NCBI RefSeq assembly: GCF_029227915.1
Contig: NC_079875.1
Location: 26,050,001 to 26,114,000, forward strand
Length of the DNA: 64,000 nt
Source: Hydractinia symbiolongicarpus
Lineage: Eukaryota > Cnidaria > Hydrozoa > Anthoathecata > Hydractiniidae
Direction of reading: 5' to 3'
Part shown: positions 22,869 to 35,769 of the stretch, piece by piece
How the letters are laid out: every line of letters starts with the position of its first letter
Position numbering within the stretch: the first letter of the stretch is position 1
Program-made: the position numbers and the translations under genes
Notes under the pieces: generated by a model
The model's input: only the letters and a program-made list of their open reading frames with translations
Databases searched by the model: none
What the model was told of the DNA's origin: nothing

Positions 22869-23393
22869 AATGTTTGCGCACTTGCGATAAAACACATCAT
22901 CAAATCGCATAATTTGAAAGTCTCGAAATCCGACACACCAGTTACAGCAAGCTGCAATTGCAGAAGAAAACCCGAATGTCCATTGGAAGGAAACTGCCAA
23001 GTGGCGTCTGTCATATACAAATGCGAAGTTACAGCACCCGCTCACCAAAAGAAAGTCTACATTGGTCTGACTGAGAAATCGTTTAAGACAAGATTCAATG
23101 GCCACAAACAGTCTTTTAGCAACAAAAAGTACAAGAACAGCACGTCACTTTCATCATACGTTTGGGACTTGAAAGAGAAAAGCAATGTCACCCCGACGCT
23201 CAAATGGTCGACCATCAAGCAAGTACAAAGCTACACTAACAATTCACGAAATTGTCCTCTTTGCCTTCAAGAAAAATTTGAAATCCTCTTTTACAAAGAC
23301 AAAAGTGAGCTTTTAAACAAACGCAGTGAACTCATTGCTAAATGTCGTCACACAAATAAGTTTCTTTTGGCTAATTATAAATCTAAGGACTGA
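22869..23393 (+). pseudogene. GIY-YIG endonuclease domain of a Penelope-like retroelement
   Basis: A 175-codon frame opens after a TAA at 22866 and has no plausible ATG, so it is the 3' part of a longer ORF. It shows a Cys-rich knuckle CNCRRKPECPLEGNC, then VIYKCEV and VYIGLTEKSFKTRFNGH, the two halves of the GIY-YIG nuclease motif with the conserved Arg and His, then LSSYVWDLKE and a possible catalytic Glu in LQEKFEILFYKD. Such a domain cuts DNA for target-primed integration in Penelope-like elements. The reverse transcriptase expected upstream is absent; the preceding 900 bp hold no RT motif. The 3' flank (about 23520-23565: GCTGATGAGTGTATAACACG) looks like an element tail. The copy is 5'-truncated; the endonuclease itself has no internal break. 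Confidence 0.75.
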
Positions 23394-24144
23394 TAATTAC
23401 TTAGCCAATTATCTATTCACATGTTTATAACACCACGCATTTAATGATGTCTCTTAGGAATTTATCTTGTCAAATAGATAGATACGAATTTTTTTGTTTA
23501 CTTTTTTCACTTGTATAATTTGGCTGATGAGTGTATAACACGAAACTCGGAGTACCGAACCAATGTCAAGTTATTTTTACTTCCTTTACTAATAAGCTCT
23601 AAACTTGTATGTTTATTGAGCACTGTTATTGGCTAACTGCACGACAGTTTTGTAACAATCTCAATAATAATTATGTTGTGTAACGATGTACATTATAATC
23701 GTGTTTAATATTAAATGTGTCTTTCTTTCTTAGCTTCAGTTAAGGCATCAAAAATAGTAAAATAGTTAGGTTAGGATATACCAGGTATATTTATTTTTCG
23801 TAATACCGTAAGTAACCACAACTTACTATAAGCTAAATTCTCATTGGGATAACAATATTTAAGCATTTTTAGAGAACAGTAACTCACAATTTTTCTTTCT
23901 TTTCGAAATAATCTGCAGAAGAAGAAATAACAGTAAATAGTTACGAAAATACATATGATTCAACTATTAATTTTATCATAAGCAGAATTCCATTCATTGC
24001 TAAAAAAATCAAATTTTGATTTAGCGTTGTTACAGAAGATTACTGAAACTATTAGTATTACTTTAAACTATAGTATTACCATCTTATTAATCCTGTATCA
24101 AAATATATTTTTTAAGGCTATGTGTAAATAAAATTTCTCTTTAG
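23394..24144. other. Retroelement tail and intergenic DNA
   Basis: The first 170 bases are the probable tail of the Penelope-like fragment. A pyrimidine-rich acceptor at 23918 is followed by a phase-1 frame of about 33 codons (EEEITVNSYENTYDSTINF) that could be another terminal exon, but support is weak. Nothing else is visible. Confidence 0.4.
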
Positions 24145-27100
24145 ATCATGTTGAGTGGGATGACACCATGCGAATACCTGGTAAGTCAATTTTTTCACTA
24201 CTATGTGAAAAATTTAAAGTGTAACATACTGCATTTCATAATTCACAATAGTTTTCTCAGAAGACGAGGAAATTAAAATTAAAAAAGTGAGTAAATATTA
24301 TAAACTTATCTCTGATGCGAAGTATTTTTGGGAATTTGCAAACTTCTTTAACCCGTTGTTAACGCATATATCAATTTAGTGTAAAAAATGGAAACCAAAT
24401 TATCCATTAATCATTTTGTTTTTGGATAATTTTTCGGAACAGCCACAGCATGTGCAATGAACTTTAAATTATTGTTTGTCAAGTTTACTGATAGTTATGC
24501 GATTTTATAAGCATATTGACGATAATTACGCTAACAGATGCGAATAATATTTAAGTTGATTAATGCTTCACGCTGTCTGAAGTGTGCTTTTGTTTTGCTA
24601 AGTTTTTATTCATGTCCACATCAGGACTGCGAGGTTTAATTAATTTTATGATGAACTTTGAGAGGAAGAAAGGACAACGTTAATTCTAATTTACTGCTTG
24701 TTTTAATGCACATTTCTTAAGAAAATATTGTGCGCAAGTGAAAGGGAAGAAATGCATGCGTTTCAATTCCTTTATAAGGAAAAAAACGACATAGTTTTTT
24801 AGATATAAAATTTAATTTTTTTCTTAGCAGAAGATAATAAAATGCTCAAGGTTAAATATATGTATGCCATCTTTTCATTTTTTTGCCTTATACTTTCGAA
24901 AAAGTTAACGTCACACAGATATGATCGCATTAAACTACAAAATAATGTTACAAAACGTCGTAGAGTTGACGGTAAATGACGCAACATCTTTCACTTTTGG
25001 CTAAAAATATTCGTCTAAAAGTATTCGTCGCTTTTTAACTATAATTTTTATAAAATACACTTTTCAAAAAGAAAGCTAAATTGTTTGTATTTTGTTTTGT
25101 CTTCTTGAGCTTTTTGTATTCATTTTATGGTAAATAACAGGCAAGTACACGTTTCACAAAAAAGGCTTACCGTGCTAGATACGGTAAAAAGTGAATACTT
25201 AATATTTTAGCCTTGCGTTTTTCCTTTATTTTCATTTATCTGAGAGGTTTATTTTTTCAACCTTTGTCATCTTAGCTAATTGTTCTCTGATTTGAAAGTG
25301 TAGTTGTTTGCCTGTGTAAAAATCCACATTAAACCTTTCAAATCTCACATAAAGTCTTTCATTAGAATGTTATCTTCTTATTCCAAATTTCAAAGAAATA
25401 TGAAAAAAAAACAAGTTTCTTAATCTGAAAAATTTCACCCCCCGCCCCCTTTGACTCAACCATAATAAATATCTGATTGATGATATACCTTGTTATATCA
25501 TTACTATAATTATAACAATGACAAAGGTTTTTGTTTTTAACAACTTGTATAGATTTGTTTCAGGGGGTTTTGAGGCAAGATTTTAGAGATCTGAGAATTC
25601 TGCGCAATTGAAATTCAATTGGAAAGGATGCAAAGCATTTTTAATTTAATAAATACATGATAACAGGAATACGGCAAACAACAGGAATAATTATTTCATA
25701 TTTTTCTTAAAGTAACAGTTACGACCCGTCTCATGTGACAAAAAAAAATTGAGGATGTTCTTCGACAGATTTATATCGTGGATATCTATCTGTAGGTCTT
25801 CTACGACGAGAAACATGAATTAAACTAAGGTTTAGTTTAGTGTTCCAAACACAGAAAAAAATTTCAACCGAAAGTCAAGTGTTGCTAAAGAAGGTTTCTA
25901 AGCTTGAAAACTTGATTCAGGCTCGACTATAACAAAGTGTTTTTAATATTTGGCTGCATATCATCCTAAAGGTCCTCGTTTATTACAGAAAATATTATTT
26001 GTTTTAATGTTATATCGTTTTGTTTTCATAGAAAGAAGAAATCAAACGGTTGAAATTCCGTAAAAGTGGTACGTTTTTTAATTTGCTGGGCTGATTTGAT
26101 GGCTTTTCATATAAAATATTTGTATAACTGCTAGGGAGGTAATCACACTGACGCTGCTTAATAAACTTACCTCCCACTTAGAAAATCAACTTTGTACTAA
26201 TTACGAAAAAGGTATTATTTTCCTACGTTAAAGTTGAAGAGTATTACCCAGGGAAGAAGCGTTTCATCCTTGATATCATAAGTACTTTACATGGATTGTT
26301 GTTAAGGTTGAAATTCACGCAAACTCACAGTAATTCCAGCGGATCGTACGACAAACAAATAATTGCACGCTGACCAAAATAGAAGCCCATACATTCTTGT
26401 TAATGTAACACAGAATCTGGATGTTCAACGTAAAGAAGAGTGTGCAGCGGAATGTGCGCAAGATCTCTTCTTAAAAGCATATCATAATGCACAAATTATA
26501 TGAACGAGTCTATAATAAAGAAATAAGAAATAAGTAAAAGAATATGCCTACACCACTTTGAAAATTGCCGATATAGAATTGCCTAAATTTATTACACAAC
26601 AAAAGAACATAAAACAATTTTTCGGATTAATTTTGCAAGTTGTTTTTCATCTTTTTAAACACAGCATTGGAAGATCGACGAAACAAAATTTCTAATCGAA
26701 TTTGTTTTGTTTATGGACAATTTTTTGGATCCCAACTTGTTTTTTAAATTCGGAATTCACATTATTATTAAACAGCCACAACATGTGCAATGAACTTTAA
26801 ATTATTGTTTACCGCATCCCGCCATGTTTACTGATAGTTACTATGGAATTTTACGTGCATACTGACAAGAATAACATTTAACTTCTTCCATATTACATTG
26901 ACAATTTTGTAGTTCGTAACTTTGGAAACCGTAGATATGGATTTTTTGGTGATAGAAACTTTCTATGGCGCAAAGTTGTGATTTTTGCAAAAACTAAATT
27001 CACCAAAAAAGTTATGAGTTTAATTTAATTCAAAGTGCCACGGTCTTTGTGGTGTTACCGGTAGTTAACACCACATCCTCTAATGTGCGCAAACATAAAT

Positions 27101-30100
27101 TTAAAATGCCTTCCTACAACCCACTAAATGAAATGAAATTTGGTTTACGTAGAAAATAACTTTCGTAATTCCATGTTCTTTTCTACGCTTACAATGTCAA
27201 TACTTCACAATTTTTGACATTTAAATTTATAAAATTTACATTTTCCAATTAAATTTTTTTTGGAATAGCAAAACAACAAAATATAAATGTCAGAACCGTG
27301 TACTTCAGGTTTACCTGCCGTTTTGACGCGTTTATGTTATAATACTCGTTGTCTGTCTGAGTTAATTTTAAGACAGGGGGTTAAGCAGGGAGAATAATCA
27401 TAATAACTAGTCGATAAAGTCCGTGGAAAAATCCACAGAAGCAGGATAAAATTGAAAAATAACCGTCATATAAATTTTGATGATGTCAGCAACCCATCTG
27501 CAAAAAAAATTAGAACCTTGCTTTTACGTTGCCTTTATTGTGTAGACCTTAAAGCGCTGATCAAGAAAATGTATGTAATCACGTGCTTTTCATGAATGGT
27601 TAATGAAATTTACGGGTTTAAAAATTTTTAAAATGTTTTTTCGAAATTTGTATACCCGTTGCCTTCATGTTATAGCTCTTGAAACGCTGATCAAGAAAAT
27701 GTATAGGATCATGTACTTTTGACAAACGGTTACGGAAATATTGTGGTTGAAGGGTTTTTTGATGATGTCATAAACCCGTTCATTCCGAAACGGATTTGGG
27801 GACCCAGGTTTGGAAAACTACCCAAATTGGTCCCAGGTGGTCCTTAGTTACCCACGCGGTGAAAAAACATTGACATCACCAACTCGTTTCCATGTTAAAA
27901 TTTTAGGTGCACTGTAATGGCTTCATTAATTTAATATAGGATATTGACGTTAAAGTAGTGTTATTTTCGTCGCGTCGTAACGCCAGAAAATTTAACATAT
28001 TAGACATGCATTTTTCGGCAACATCAAAGGAAAATGGAGACATCCACTTTGCCTGTCACAGACAGACGGACACACTCTCCGTATTATTATAAGAGATAAC
28101 CCCCGTCGAAGTGACTTTGATTACTTCATGGTGACAGTCAGTAATGATGCAAGAAGTATTGATGCGGAAAATATGTAAACCAACAATTCACTGTTGAATC
28201 TTCCGTGGGTTGACGACTAGTAAATTAATATTTGCATGAAAGATTTCCGAATTGACACATGATAGAGAAAAATAATTATTTCATGATACTTTTAGTTGCG
28301 CAACCACTTGTCTCAGTGTCTCAGAAGATGAGAATGATGTCGAAGACGGTAGGTATTTATGACTTTGTATAATCAAGGAGATGAATATTATTAAAATTAA
28401 GGTAGCGCCTTATACACTCCCCCCATTAATCATTTGGAACATTTAGTGTGAAACGGTTATACAGATTTATCAAATTAATTGGTGTTTGAAGAGCATTCCA
28501 CAGTGTCAGCATCGAAATATTGCAGATGCACCTGTTTGACCTTTTCTTATTAAGTATCACGCATATTTTAATAAAAAGTATCAACCAGGGCTGATTTTAA
28601 TTCAATCTTAATACCACGGTGATGCCATTTTAAGAACAAGAAAGGTTTTTATATTTTAATATCATATGCGAAGAAAGAAAAGGTTGCATGCTATATTAGC
28701 AAATCTGACAACGTCTAAAGCTATGAGGAACACACATGTAAACAGCCCAATACGGAATACCGCTAACATGTGTGAACAACTCAATCCGGAATGTAACTGT
28801 TCCGGAACAAAAAGCAATTCAAAACGGGTGAACATGATCTTATTCACTGAATAGATAAATATTTATTTTTTATACAAACATGAGTTTTAATGACGGCATA
28901 ATTGTACGAAAGCTTTATGTTTATGCTATTTATAGATATTCGAGGTAGAAACAACATTGACTTAACAGCAAAAGAACATTTTTTCATTGGGAACCATTTT
29001 GTCACATCAAAATTTTCACACTACGCCCTTTGAAAATTATTTAGATTTTTAATGTTACGGCTTGTTCTTTAATTTAAGAAATCTATGAACTTGTTTTTAG
29101 CATTTCGGCTGAAATATTTTGTGTCTATCCTTTTTCCCTTGTAAAGCACATCATAAACAGTACTATGAAGAACGAATAATGCAGTGTTGACTGTCAATAC
29201 ATTTTCTTGAATATTAAATCTTTCTCAAAAATACACTATCCCGAGGATTTCCGCTAATACTGAGCATTATTAGCACAAGTCAAAAATCGGGAAACGTGTA
29301 TTCGCCTTTTTTCACTCCTACAAAAATCTTCCCAATAACTTACCTCTGATCATCTTCAGAAAATACCATGTTTAACCACATATCACACAAGATTAATTTT
29401 TTTAACCATGTTGATAAGTTCGAAAATTCTACGTTGTTTTATGAACGTTTTATTTACGCATCAAATCTAACATATAGTGATTGATCGCTTTATTTCAGTT
29501 TTCACTCCATTTGAAGCCAATGATAAAAAATTTTATTGCAGAAAAACGCCTGCAAACATGCCATCTAAATTATTGCATTTTTAACGAAGTTTCTACAACA
29601 GGCAGAAAATAAACTAAACCTTTAATATAAAAATGACAAAAACATTCTTTTTAAATAGCAAAGAAAAATACTACGATAGAATTTCGTAACATTTACTTTC
29701 CAATCCCTTCAATTGAGGCCTTATGTTCAGAAATATGTAAACGAAGCTATCATCTTACGCATGGATACAGTTATTCTTTTCATTTCATAAGAGTATCAAT
29801 ATTTTTTGCACTAATTACAAAAGGTATAAGAGCTTAGTTTTCTTATCGTGTAAGGTTAAAGTAGCTATACAAAACCGAGCACCACCATACTTAAGCAATA
29901 TAAATGTAAGTAAATAACGGGTATTCCATAGAAAAACCTCTCGTCACTGTGCAATAACTTGTACTTATCGCCAGAAAGACGTATGGAATTGTTTCAACTG
30001 TTCTGTTTTACACAGCACAAACTACGGTACGAAATAAAACTGCTCTCACTACTCTATTTGCACATGTTTATTGGGACATTGCTTGTTGTAAGAAAAGCAT

Positions 30101-30438
30101 ATTTGTAGATCCCTACTAATTTAATACTTTTCTTTTTGTTATAGTTTCGGTCAACGTAGAGAGATCAATGTGTAAGTGCTAGATTCCACATTCATTTAAA
30201 TTTTATGTATCAAAATCGATGTGTTCAAACAATTAGCCTATAAATTAATCATTTTTTAGTAACTCTTAAAAGTGATGAAGACGATGAAGATGATGACGTC
30301 TTTGGTATGTAAATTTTCATACCTGTTACCTCGTGTTTTCATCAACACAAAGTTTTTCTCAGTTAAATTTTTCAATTTTCTGTGTTTTAACTGCGTTCGG
30401 ATTTACTTGTTTACTTCTCTATAGAAGTAAAAGTATGA
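24145..30438 (+). CDS. Chain of micro-exons encoding a charged C-terminal tail
   Basis: Seven short exons with good splice signals join in one frame: 24145-24180, 24261-24286, 26032-26068, 28325-28348, 30145-30171, 30260-30304 and 30425-30438 (stop TGA). Lengths are 36, 26, 37, 24, 27, 45 and 14 nt; donors are GTAAGT, GTGAGT, GTACGT, GTAGGT, GTAAGT and GTATGT. Six of the seven acceptors are entered in phase 1, so several exons can be skipped without losing frame. The peptide reads HVEWDDTMRIP, then EDEEIKIKK, KEEIKRLKFRKS, EDENDVED, VSVNVERSM and SDEDDEDDDVF before a four-residue end. I do not recognise it; it looks like a disordered tail. The upstream part is not found locally. The first exon also fits, in phase, to TRIM exon 4 (16467-16519), which would give a 495-residue alternative isoform. 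Possible further spliced non-coding exons lie at about 30681-30732, 31200 and 31452. Confidence 0.6.
26690..26870 (+). repeat. Duplicated segment inside the micro-exon locus
   Basis: The block with ACATGTGCAATGAACTTTAA and ATTATTGTTT also occurs at about 24431-24530 (same strand, more diverged) and, in inverted orientation, at 54690-54930. The 26.7 and 54.8 kb copies additionally share GGACAATTTTTTGGATCCCA and TTTTGTTTCGTCGATCTTCC (one of them on the other strand). Confidence 0.8.
27290..28115 (+). repeat. Dispersed repeat, duplicated module and GACAGACGG tail
   Basis: A module with GCTGATCAAGAAAATGTAT is present twice (about 27556 and 27698) at a spacing of about 142 bp. The block closes with GCCTGTCACAGACAGACGG and ACACTCTCCGTATTATTATA, a tail whose CTGCCTGTCACAGA part recurs near 57.24 kb, and CAGACAGACAGAC runs recur at 32.34, 42.17 and 43.42 kb. 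It lies in the intron between micro-exons at 26068 and 28325. No coding frame. Confidence 0.55.
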
Positions 30439-33120
30439 TTGAATGAAATGAAACCAATTTCCGAGTAAGGTCAATGAGGAAGATCAGGGAGAACATGGTG
30501 TTGCCCTGCATGGACGCATGGTAAGTTGCAAACATTCAATTTAGCAAAGTAAACGTTTATAAAATTTCTTGAAGTTAATCTCTGTAATCACTTTTACAAA
30601 ATTTTGCAAATTCAAGTAAAAATTGTAGAAAATTTAATTTGTAACTACACAATAATATAACACGACGTGAATAATGCTAGCAGGCAAAACAGAAAAATTG
30701 GGAAGCCACGGCGCACAATGATGTTTCTGCAAGTAAGCTTTTTGTCGTTTATTAAATTTGCATGAAAATCAGATCAAACCTTTAATCAGTGTCTCAAAAC
30801 GTTTGATAACTGATTTAGAATTAGATTCAAATTAAAAGTGACACAAGTCAGCGTCGTTATATGCCTCTTTTTCCAAAACAGTCGTCTGCCAAGCAAACCG
30901 TGCGTTTTAATATCTACTCTTCATTTATATTAGAAAATGCTAAATGGGAGCAAATTCGCTTCTAATTTAAATCGGGTCTTGGTTAGAATGTATTTAATGT
31001 ATAGAGCGTAGTACTTACATTTTTGGCTTCCATTCTAATCTGATAGAGAGACTTACTGATATAGTGACGAACACTTTTACTACATTAAAACTTATGTACT
31101 CCGCCAACTTATTTGTTGATTCTTTTTGCTGAATTTGCGCGAGTATTAAAAGCGCAACGAAGACAATTATTATAACGAAACATTTGTCGTAATTTCAGAT
31201 GGTGAATGTGCCTTGGCGGACGTTAACTGAGCCAAAAAATAAAGAAAAAATAAGAGTAGGAACAATTATTACACGCGCTAATGAAAAAACCTGGTTTAAT
31301 GTAGTTCATTCATTAAAGAACCTGAATTACATGCTAAAATCCTAAGGTTTCATTTGCATATTCATTCTGACTTGAATTCTTGTTGTATGACGTATATTGC
31401 AAACACAATTACTGCATTTAAATTTATTTTTTGATTTTCTTCTGATTTTAGGGCGAAGAAGAAAAATTTAGCACGTGTGTGTTTATCGACCTGCGATTGT
31501 TACACTGACCTGGTACGAAAGCTTTACATGTTATACTTTAAACCATTCGCAGGAAACTTACTACCGGATAATGCATCAGCGATTTTGATTTGCACTCACT
31601 ACCGTTCAAAATGTCTTGAAAAATTAACCATTAAAAGTTAATAACCTTTCTTACAGTCGCAACTTAACTTCAGGACAAAAGTTAAAAAGGGTTATGTCAT
31701 ACATTTGCAATACCTACGCTTACAAAGTCGATCTAAAGTCGTAAAATTAATTATCGCAAACGATCTTGGCGGTGAACCGCAAAATGATCATAGGAAAACA
31801 TTTTCTGTGATTATAGATGGATCAAAAAAGGATCAGAAGGAGAGAATTTAATACATATGGTGATAAAAAATCTATTAACGTAGTTGTTCTTATAGCAGCA
31901 ATCTATCACATTTACTATTATGCAAGAAAGCGAGTATTAGAAAGCGCATCGAAGAGGATCATCATGTTTAAACCATTCAAAGCACCGCTAATTTTCGGCT
32001 TACAAATCTTATCAAATTTCCTTAGCCTGCTTTGTTTAACATTTGGTATTTCACTCATGTAAAGCGACAGGAATGAAATTCCGGTTAAAGTTACTACAGC
32101 TGTAATTGTGCAGTAACTTTACGTTCAGTGTAAAAAAGAACTTCTACTCGGGATTTAATGCGCAGCCAAGAGGATTATTATAATTAAACTTCGTAAATTT
32201 CGATGGTAAATGTGGCGCGGACGTTAAAAAGATGAATAAGAAGAAAAAAAGATAGAAAAACTTTCTCATACTAGTCGGGTCCTCGTACTTTTAATACCTC
32301 ATTACATGCATCTCGCAACTTGCGGTACTATTTTGCGCGACAGACAGACAGACAGACGTGTACTGGTAATATAAAATAGATAGTAATGAACACTTTTGCT
32401 GCATTTAAAGATCTTTTTAAATTTTTTTGTTTTTTTATTAATTTGCGAGTTTTAAAAGAGCAGTTGAAAGAATCATTAACATTTTTTTCACATGGTACCT
32501 GTGCCGAACTAGTTTAGTTTAGTTTAGTTAGTTTAGATTACTATTATAATGATGTCAATTTCTGTGAAACTAAAGCGAAATATTCGCCAGGTGTTAGAGA
32601 GAAGCAGTTATATGTATTTTTTAAATAATAAGGTATAAACAAAACCGTTTCAAATGTGGTTTTAATTTGTTTATACGGCATAAGATCATGTGTTATCCAT
32701 TTTAGGATGTAAAGAACACTTTTGAAAACGTTGCGGCGATTTTATATGATGGCGTCGAAAGATAATTTTCAGGGAATAAAACTTGTTTCTGTGAGATACA
32801 GTATGCACATGTTAAACTGGGGAGAGGAGGAAGATAAATTACAAAACATACAGCTGTAGCAGAAATTTAAACTTTGGGGAGATAATGCACAAACAATAAT
32901 AGTTACAGCTGATTTTTGTACCTTGCACATCCATATTCACTCACGTAAAGGTTATGAGAAGGATAAAAATAAATTATTATTCAGGCTACGTTGTTGCGAG
33001 TCAGTATGTTCGTGAAATATCGCACGTGTGAACAAAGATACATATATTAGTTCAAGTGACACACCTATAACTTGTCACTTATTGCATGTTTGCGCGCGTC
33101 AATAAATAAAAACCTCATAC
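30439..33120. other. 3' side of the micro-exon gene with old local repeats
   Basis: No protein-coding gene is supported. Related motifs of the type GCGAGTATTAAAAGCGCA followed by AAGA..ATTATTATAA recur near 31.14, 31.93, 32.16 and 32.44 kb, and GATGGTGAATGTG..GCGGACGTTAA recurs at 31.20 and 32.20 kb, indicating decayed local duplications. A GACAGACAGACAGACAGAC run lies at about 32339. A GTTTA run lies at about 32513-32540. Confidence 0.5.
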
Positions 33121-33174
33121 CGCCCCTTCTGTGACTCTTTGTCTTCCTCTTCTTCTTTATCGACGCAGTACAAA
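33121..33174 (-). other. Isolated candidate coding exon, acidic
   Basis: A minus-strand segment of 54 nt is flanked by a TTGTTAATAG acceptor and a GTATGA donor and reads LYCVDKEEEEDKESQKG in phase 2 to phase 2. Its partners were not found, and acidic repeats of GAA/GAG appear easily in such DNA. Possible exon of an unrecognised gene. Confidence 0.25.
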
Positions 33175-35070
33175 CTATTAACAAAAAATAAATGTTTTTG
33201 GTAAAGGGTACTTTGTTTCTTTCGTTTTAAAAATCTCGAAAAATTTTTATTTGGTGAAAAGATGTAGTTCAGCATTAACATTTAAACGACGCTGATAAGG
33301 TTTGTTGCCTGCACATGGTGGGTAAAGATCAGCTTTCATAACTTTTAACCCATTTCTTCCAGGATGTAGGTGTTAAAAGTACCGCCCCGAAAAGGATCAA
33401 AATTTTCGCAGGTCATAACTGAAAAATCAAATTCAAGAACTGCAAGCAATGATAGATCTTTTAAAAATGGGCATGACAAATATCATTCTCATTTTATTGA
33501 AAGTACGATTGGTAAGGGATGCTCCTCCTCTACCAGCATGCAACGTTTAGGAAGAAAATTGTCAAGACACTTTTAACTTACCGCAGTGTCAATTCCGTAT
33601 TGATACTTGGCCCTTACTTTACATCAATGGTTCATTGGTGTTACATCAACTGGCTGAACTATAAAAACAATAAACAAATATATAATTTTAAGAAAGAACC
33701 TCATTAATTCTTCACGGCTTTTCCAGAAAGATATTTTCGCTTATAAATAATTTCACTTACCTGAGTTTGTTGTCACATATACTCCATTGACAATCAGTTC
33801 AGGTGAGGTATTTTAACGTAAATTTGGCTTCACTTATATTTTAAAATCATATTTTTTGTGAGGAAATATTCTCTGCAAACTGACGTGCGCAGCCTTCACA
33901 CGATAATTCATCGGATAGTTTTTGTCAATTAATTTAAAAAGAACTAATAGTTCGTTTTGGGGTTTCTAAATGCACGTGTCATTTGCGCTTGATAATTTCA
34001 TTAAGATAATACTACGTAGCGTAATAAAGCGAAGAATAAAACTTAATTTCCCTTGGTGCTTGTGTAATAAATAGTAATTTAACGGTCGTCAACGTAAGGG
34101 TCGTCAATTTGTTTTGACAGTAGCATTTTGCTATCGTGCGATGCAATAACTCTATTTTATTCACAAGAGACACAATAGTAAAAGATTACTTTAACTAGAT
34201 GCCATATGGGGAGCAATCGGCCTGGCTAACCGGAGTTTCCTTTTATTCAACCAGACTGGCAAAGGCAGTCTGAATAGTATGATAGTTCCAGTTCAGAAAC
34301 CACATGATTTCGGTACATTTAAAATAAAAAAATAATAAAAAAATATACTATTATCAACATATTTATCTTTATAATGTTTGTTGAATTTTACAATTTATAT
34401 TAAATACATACGTACATACATAATGCGCTACACACTATTTATTTTAACTCTGGCTGAGAAAGCTAAACGTGATAGCGAGCTGATTTCAGCCCAGAAAATA
34501 GGCCAAGTCAGGCTAACCTGGCTCATAGTGAACATCCCACATTTTAGTTATTTTAGCGTTAAGTATGTACAATTGTGTAAGGTACTCCTTCATTGTTGGA
34601 GTTTTACAGCAATTGTATTATCAATGCAGTATTTTTACAGCAAATCGTATTATCATGCTCTTTGTGGGCGAAGAATTCGTGTTGATCAAGGTACACCAAT
34701 ATTTTAGGTTTGACGTAAAATCCTGCAATATTCGCAGTGGACACAGTGCAAAGCCCATTGACACTCATGACCACTTATTAAAAGACATAAAAGAACGGTT
34801 TATAATCATCTATTTTTGTTTTTAAAATTCCAAAGGAGGTATTAACCTTTGCGTAACTCGACATTATCTTATCGTATTCTTGTACCCGCCGATTTCTTTT
34901 GTTTTACTCGCTTTTAAAATATTTTTATGAAAAGCAATTTTTGTCCTTTTCGGCGACTGTTTACACTGAAAACCCTTGATTGCATTGTGAAGAGATAACC
35001 TCAAAAAAGGCACTCGTTCTCTCTATGATGGAAGTCAAACAAGAAAATCTTTGGGGGTTTTAAGGAGAAT
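33175..35070. other. Non-coding stretch
   Basis: No gene is supported. Overlapping frames at 33370-33707 and 34378-34825 lack motifs and splice context. CTGGCTAACC / AGGCTAACCTGGCT blocks at about 34221 and 34510 suggest a decayed repeat. Confidence 0.5.
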
Positions 35071-35769
35071 CTTGGAGGAAAGAATACGGAAGGAGAAACA
35101 ACTTCATTCCTGTACGCTTTAAATGTATTGAATTTTTTATTGTTTTTAATTTCAAAAGAATCAGTGCGTGAGGTGCTCCACCGAGTCTCGCCCAAAAATG
35201 ATCAAATTCCATATTCTCCTTTAATAGGGGCTAACTTTTTTCTATTGAAATCTGACTGTAACACGCTGCAGGCACGTGATTATTGTATGGAAAGTGTGCC
35301 TAATATAGGTCGGTAAACATTGCTGTTAAAAACTTCAACAATACGTTTGGAAATAAGATATGCGCCGGACGAGTACCGACAAAATGTGTGCTGGATTAAT
35401 GTTTGTTCTAACTAAAGAAATAACTTCTTATAACAGAACGTCGTTTTAAAACGAGATATAAATTTTTTCTTTTTGTTTACAAAAGTGTCGAGCATGTCCT
35501 TCTTCGCTAATTATGTTAACATAAAAACAAAAGAAATTTTACCGATTTCAATATGGCTTCTTGTTTTGATAATATTATCAAGTTCATCACCAAATTATCT
35601 AATTGTTTTTATAACCAATCATAGTTGCGAATTGTTATTCACGAATAATTTAGTCACACAAACGCCAAAATTTCAAATTAAGTTTCTATACAGACACCTG
35701 CTAGAACCTCACGCAGTATTTCAATAGAATTACAAGAGTTTTTTCTCCTTCCGTATTCTTTCCTCCAAG
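35071..35769. mobile_element. Short element bounded by a perfect 28-bp inverted repeat
   Basis: 35071-35098 (starts CTTGGAGGAAAG, ends GGAAGGAGAAA) is the exact inverse of 35742-35769. The enclosed 640 bp is AT-rich with no transposase. This fits a non-autonomous inverted-repeat element. No target duplication is obvious, and it could instead be two oppositely oriented copies of a short repeat. Confidence 0.6.

Noticed and set aside
22797-23105. 102-codon minus frame
   Set aside because: Mostly antisense to the GIY-YIG frame; only its last 34 nt were considered, as an exon-like cassette.
28662-28854. Opposite overlapping frames of 61-62 codons
   Set aside because: No motif and no splice context; open on both strands by chance.
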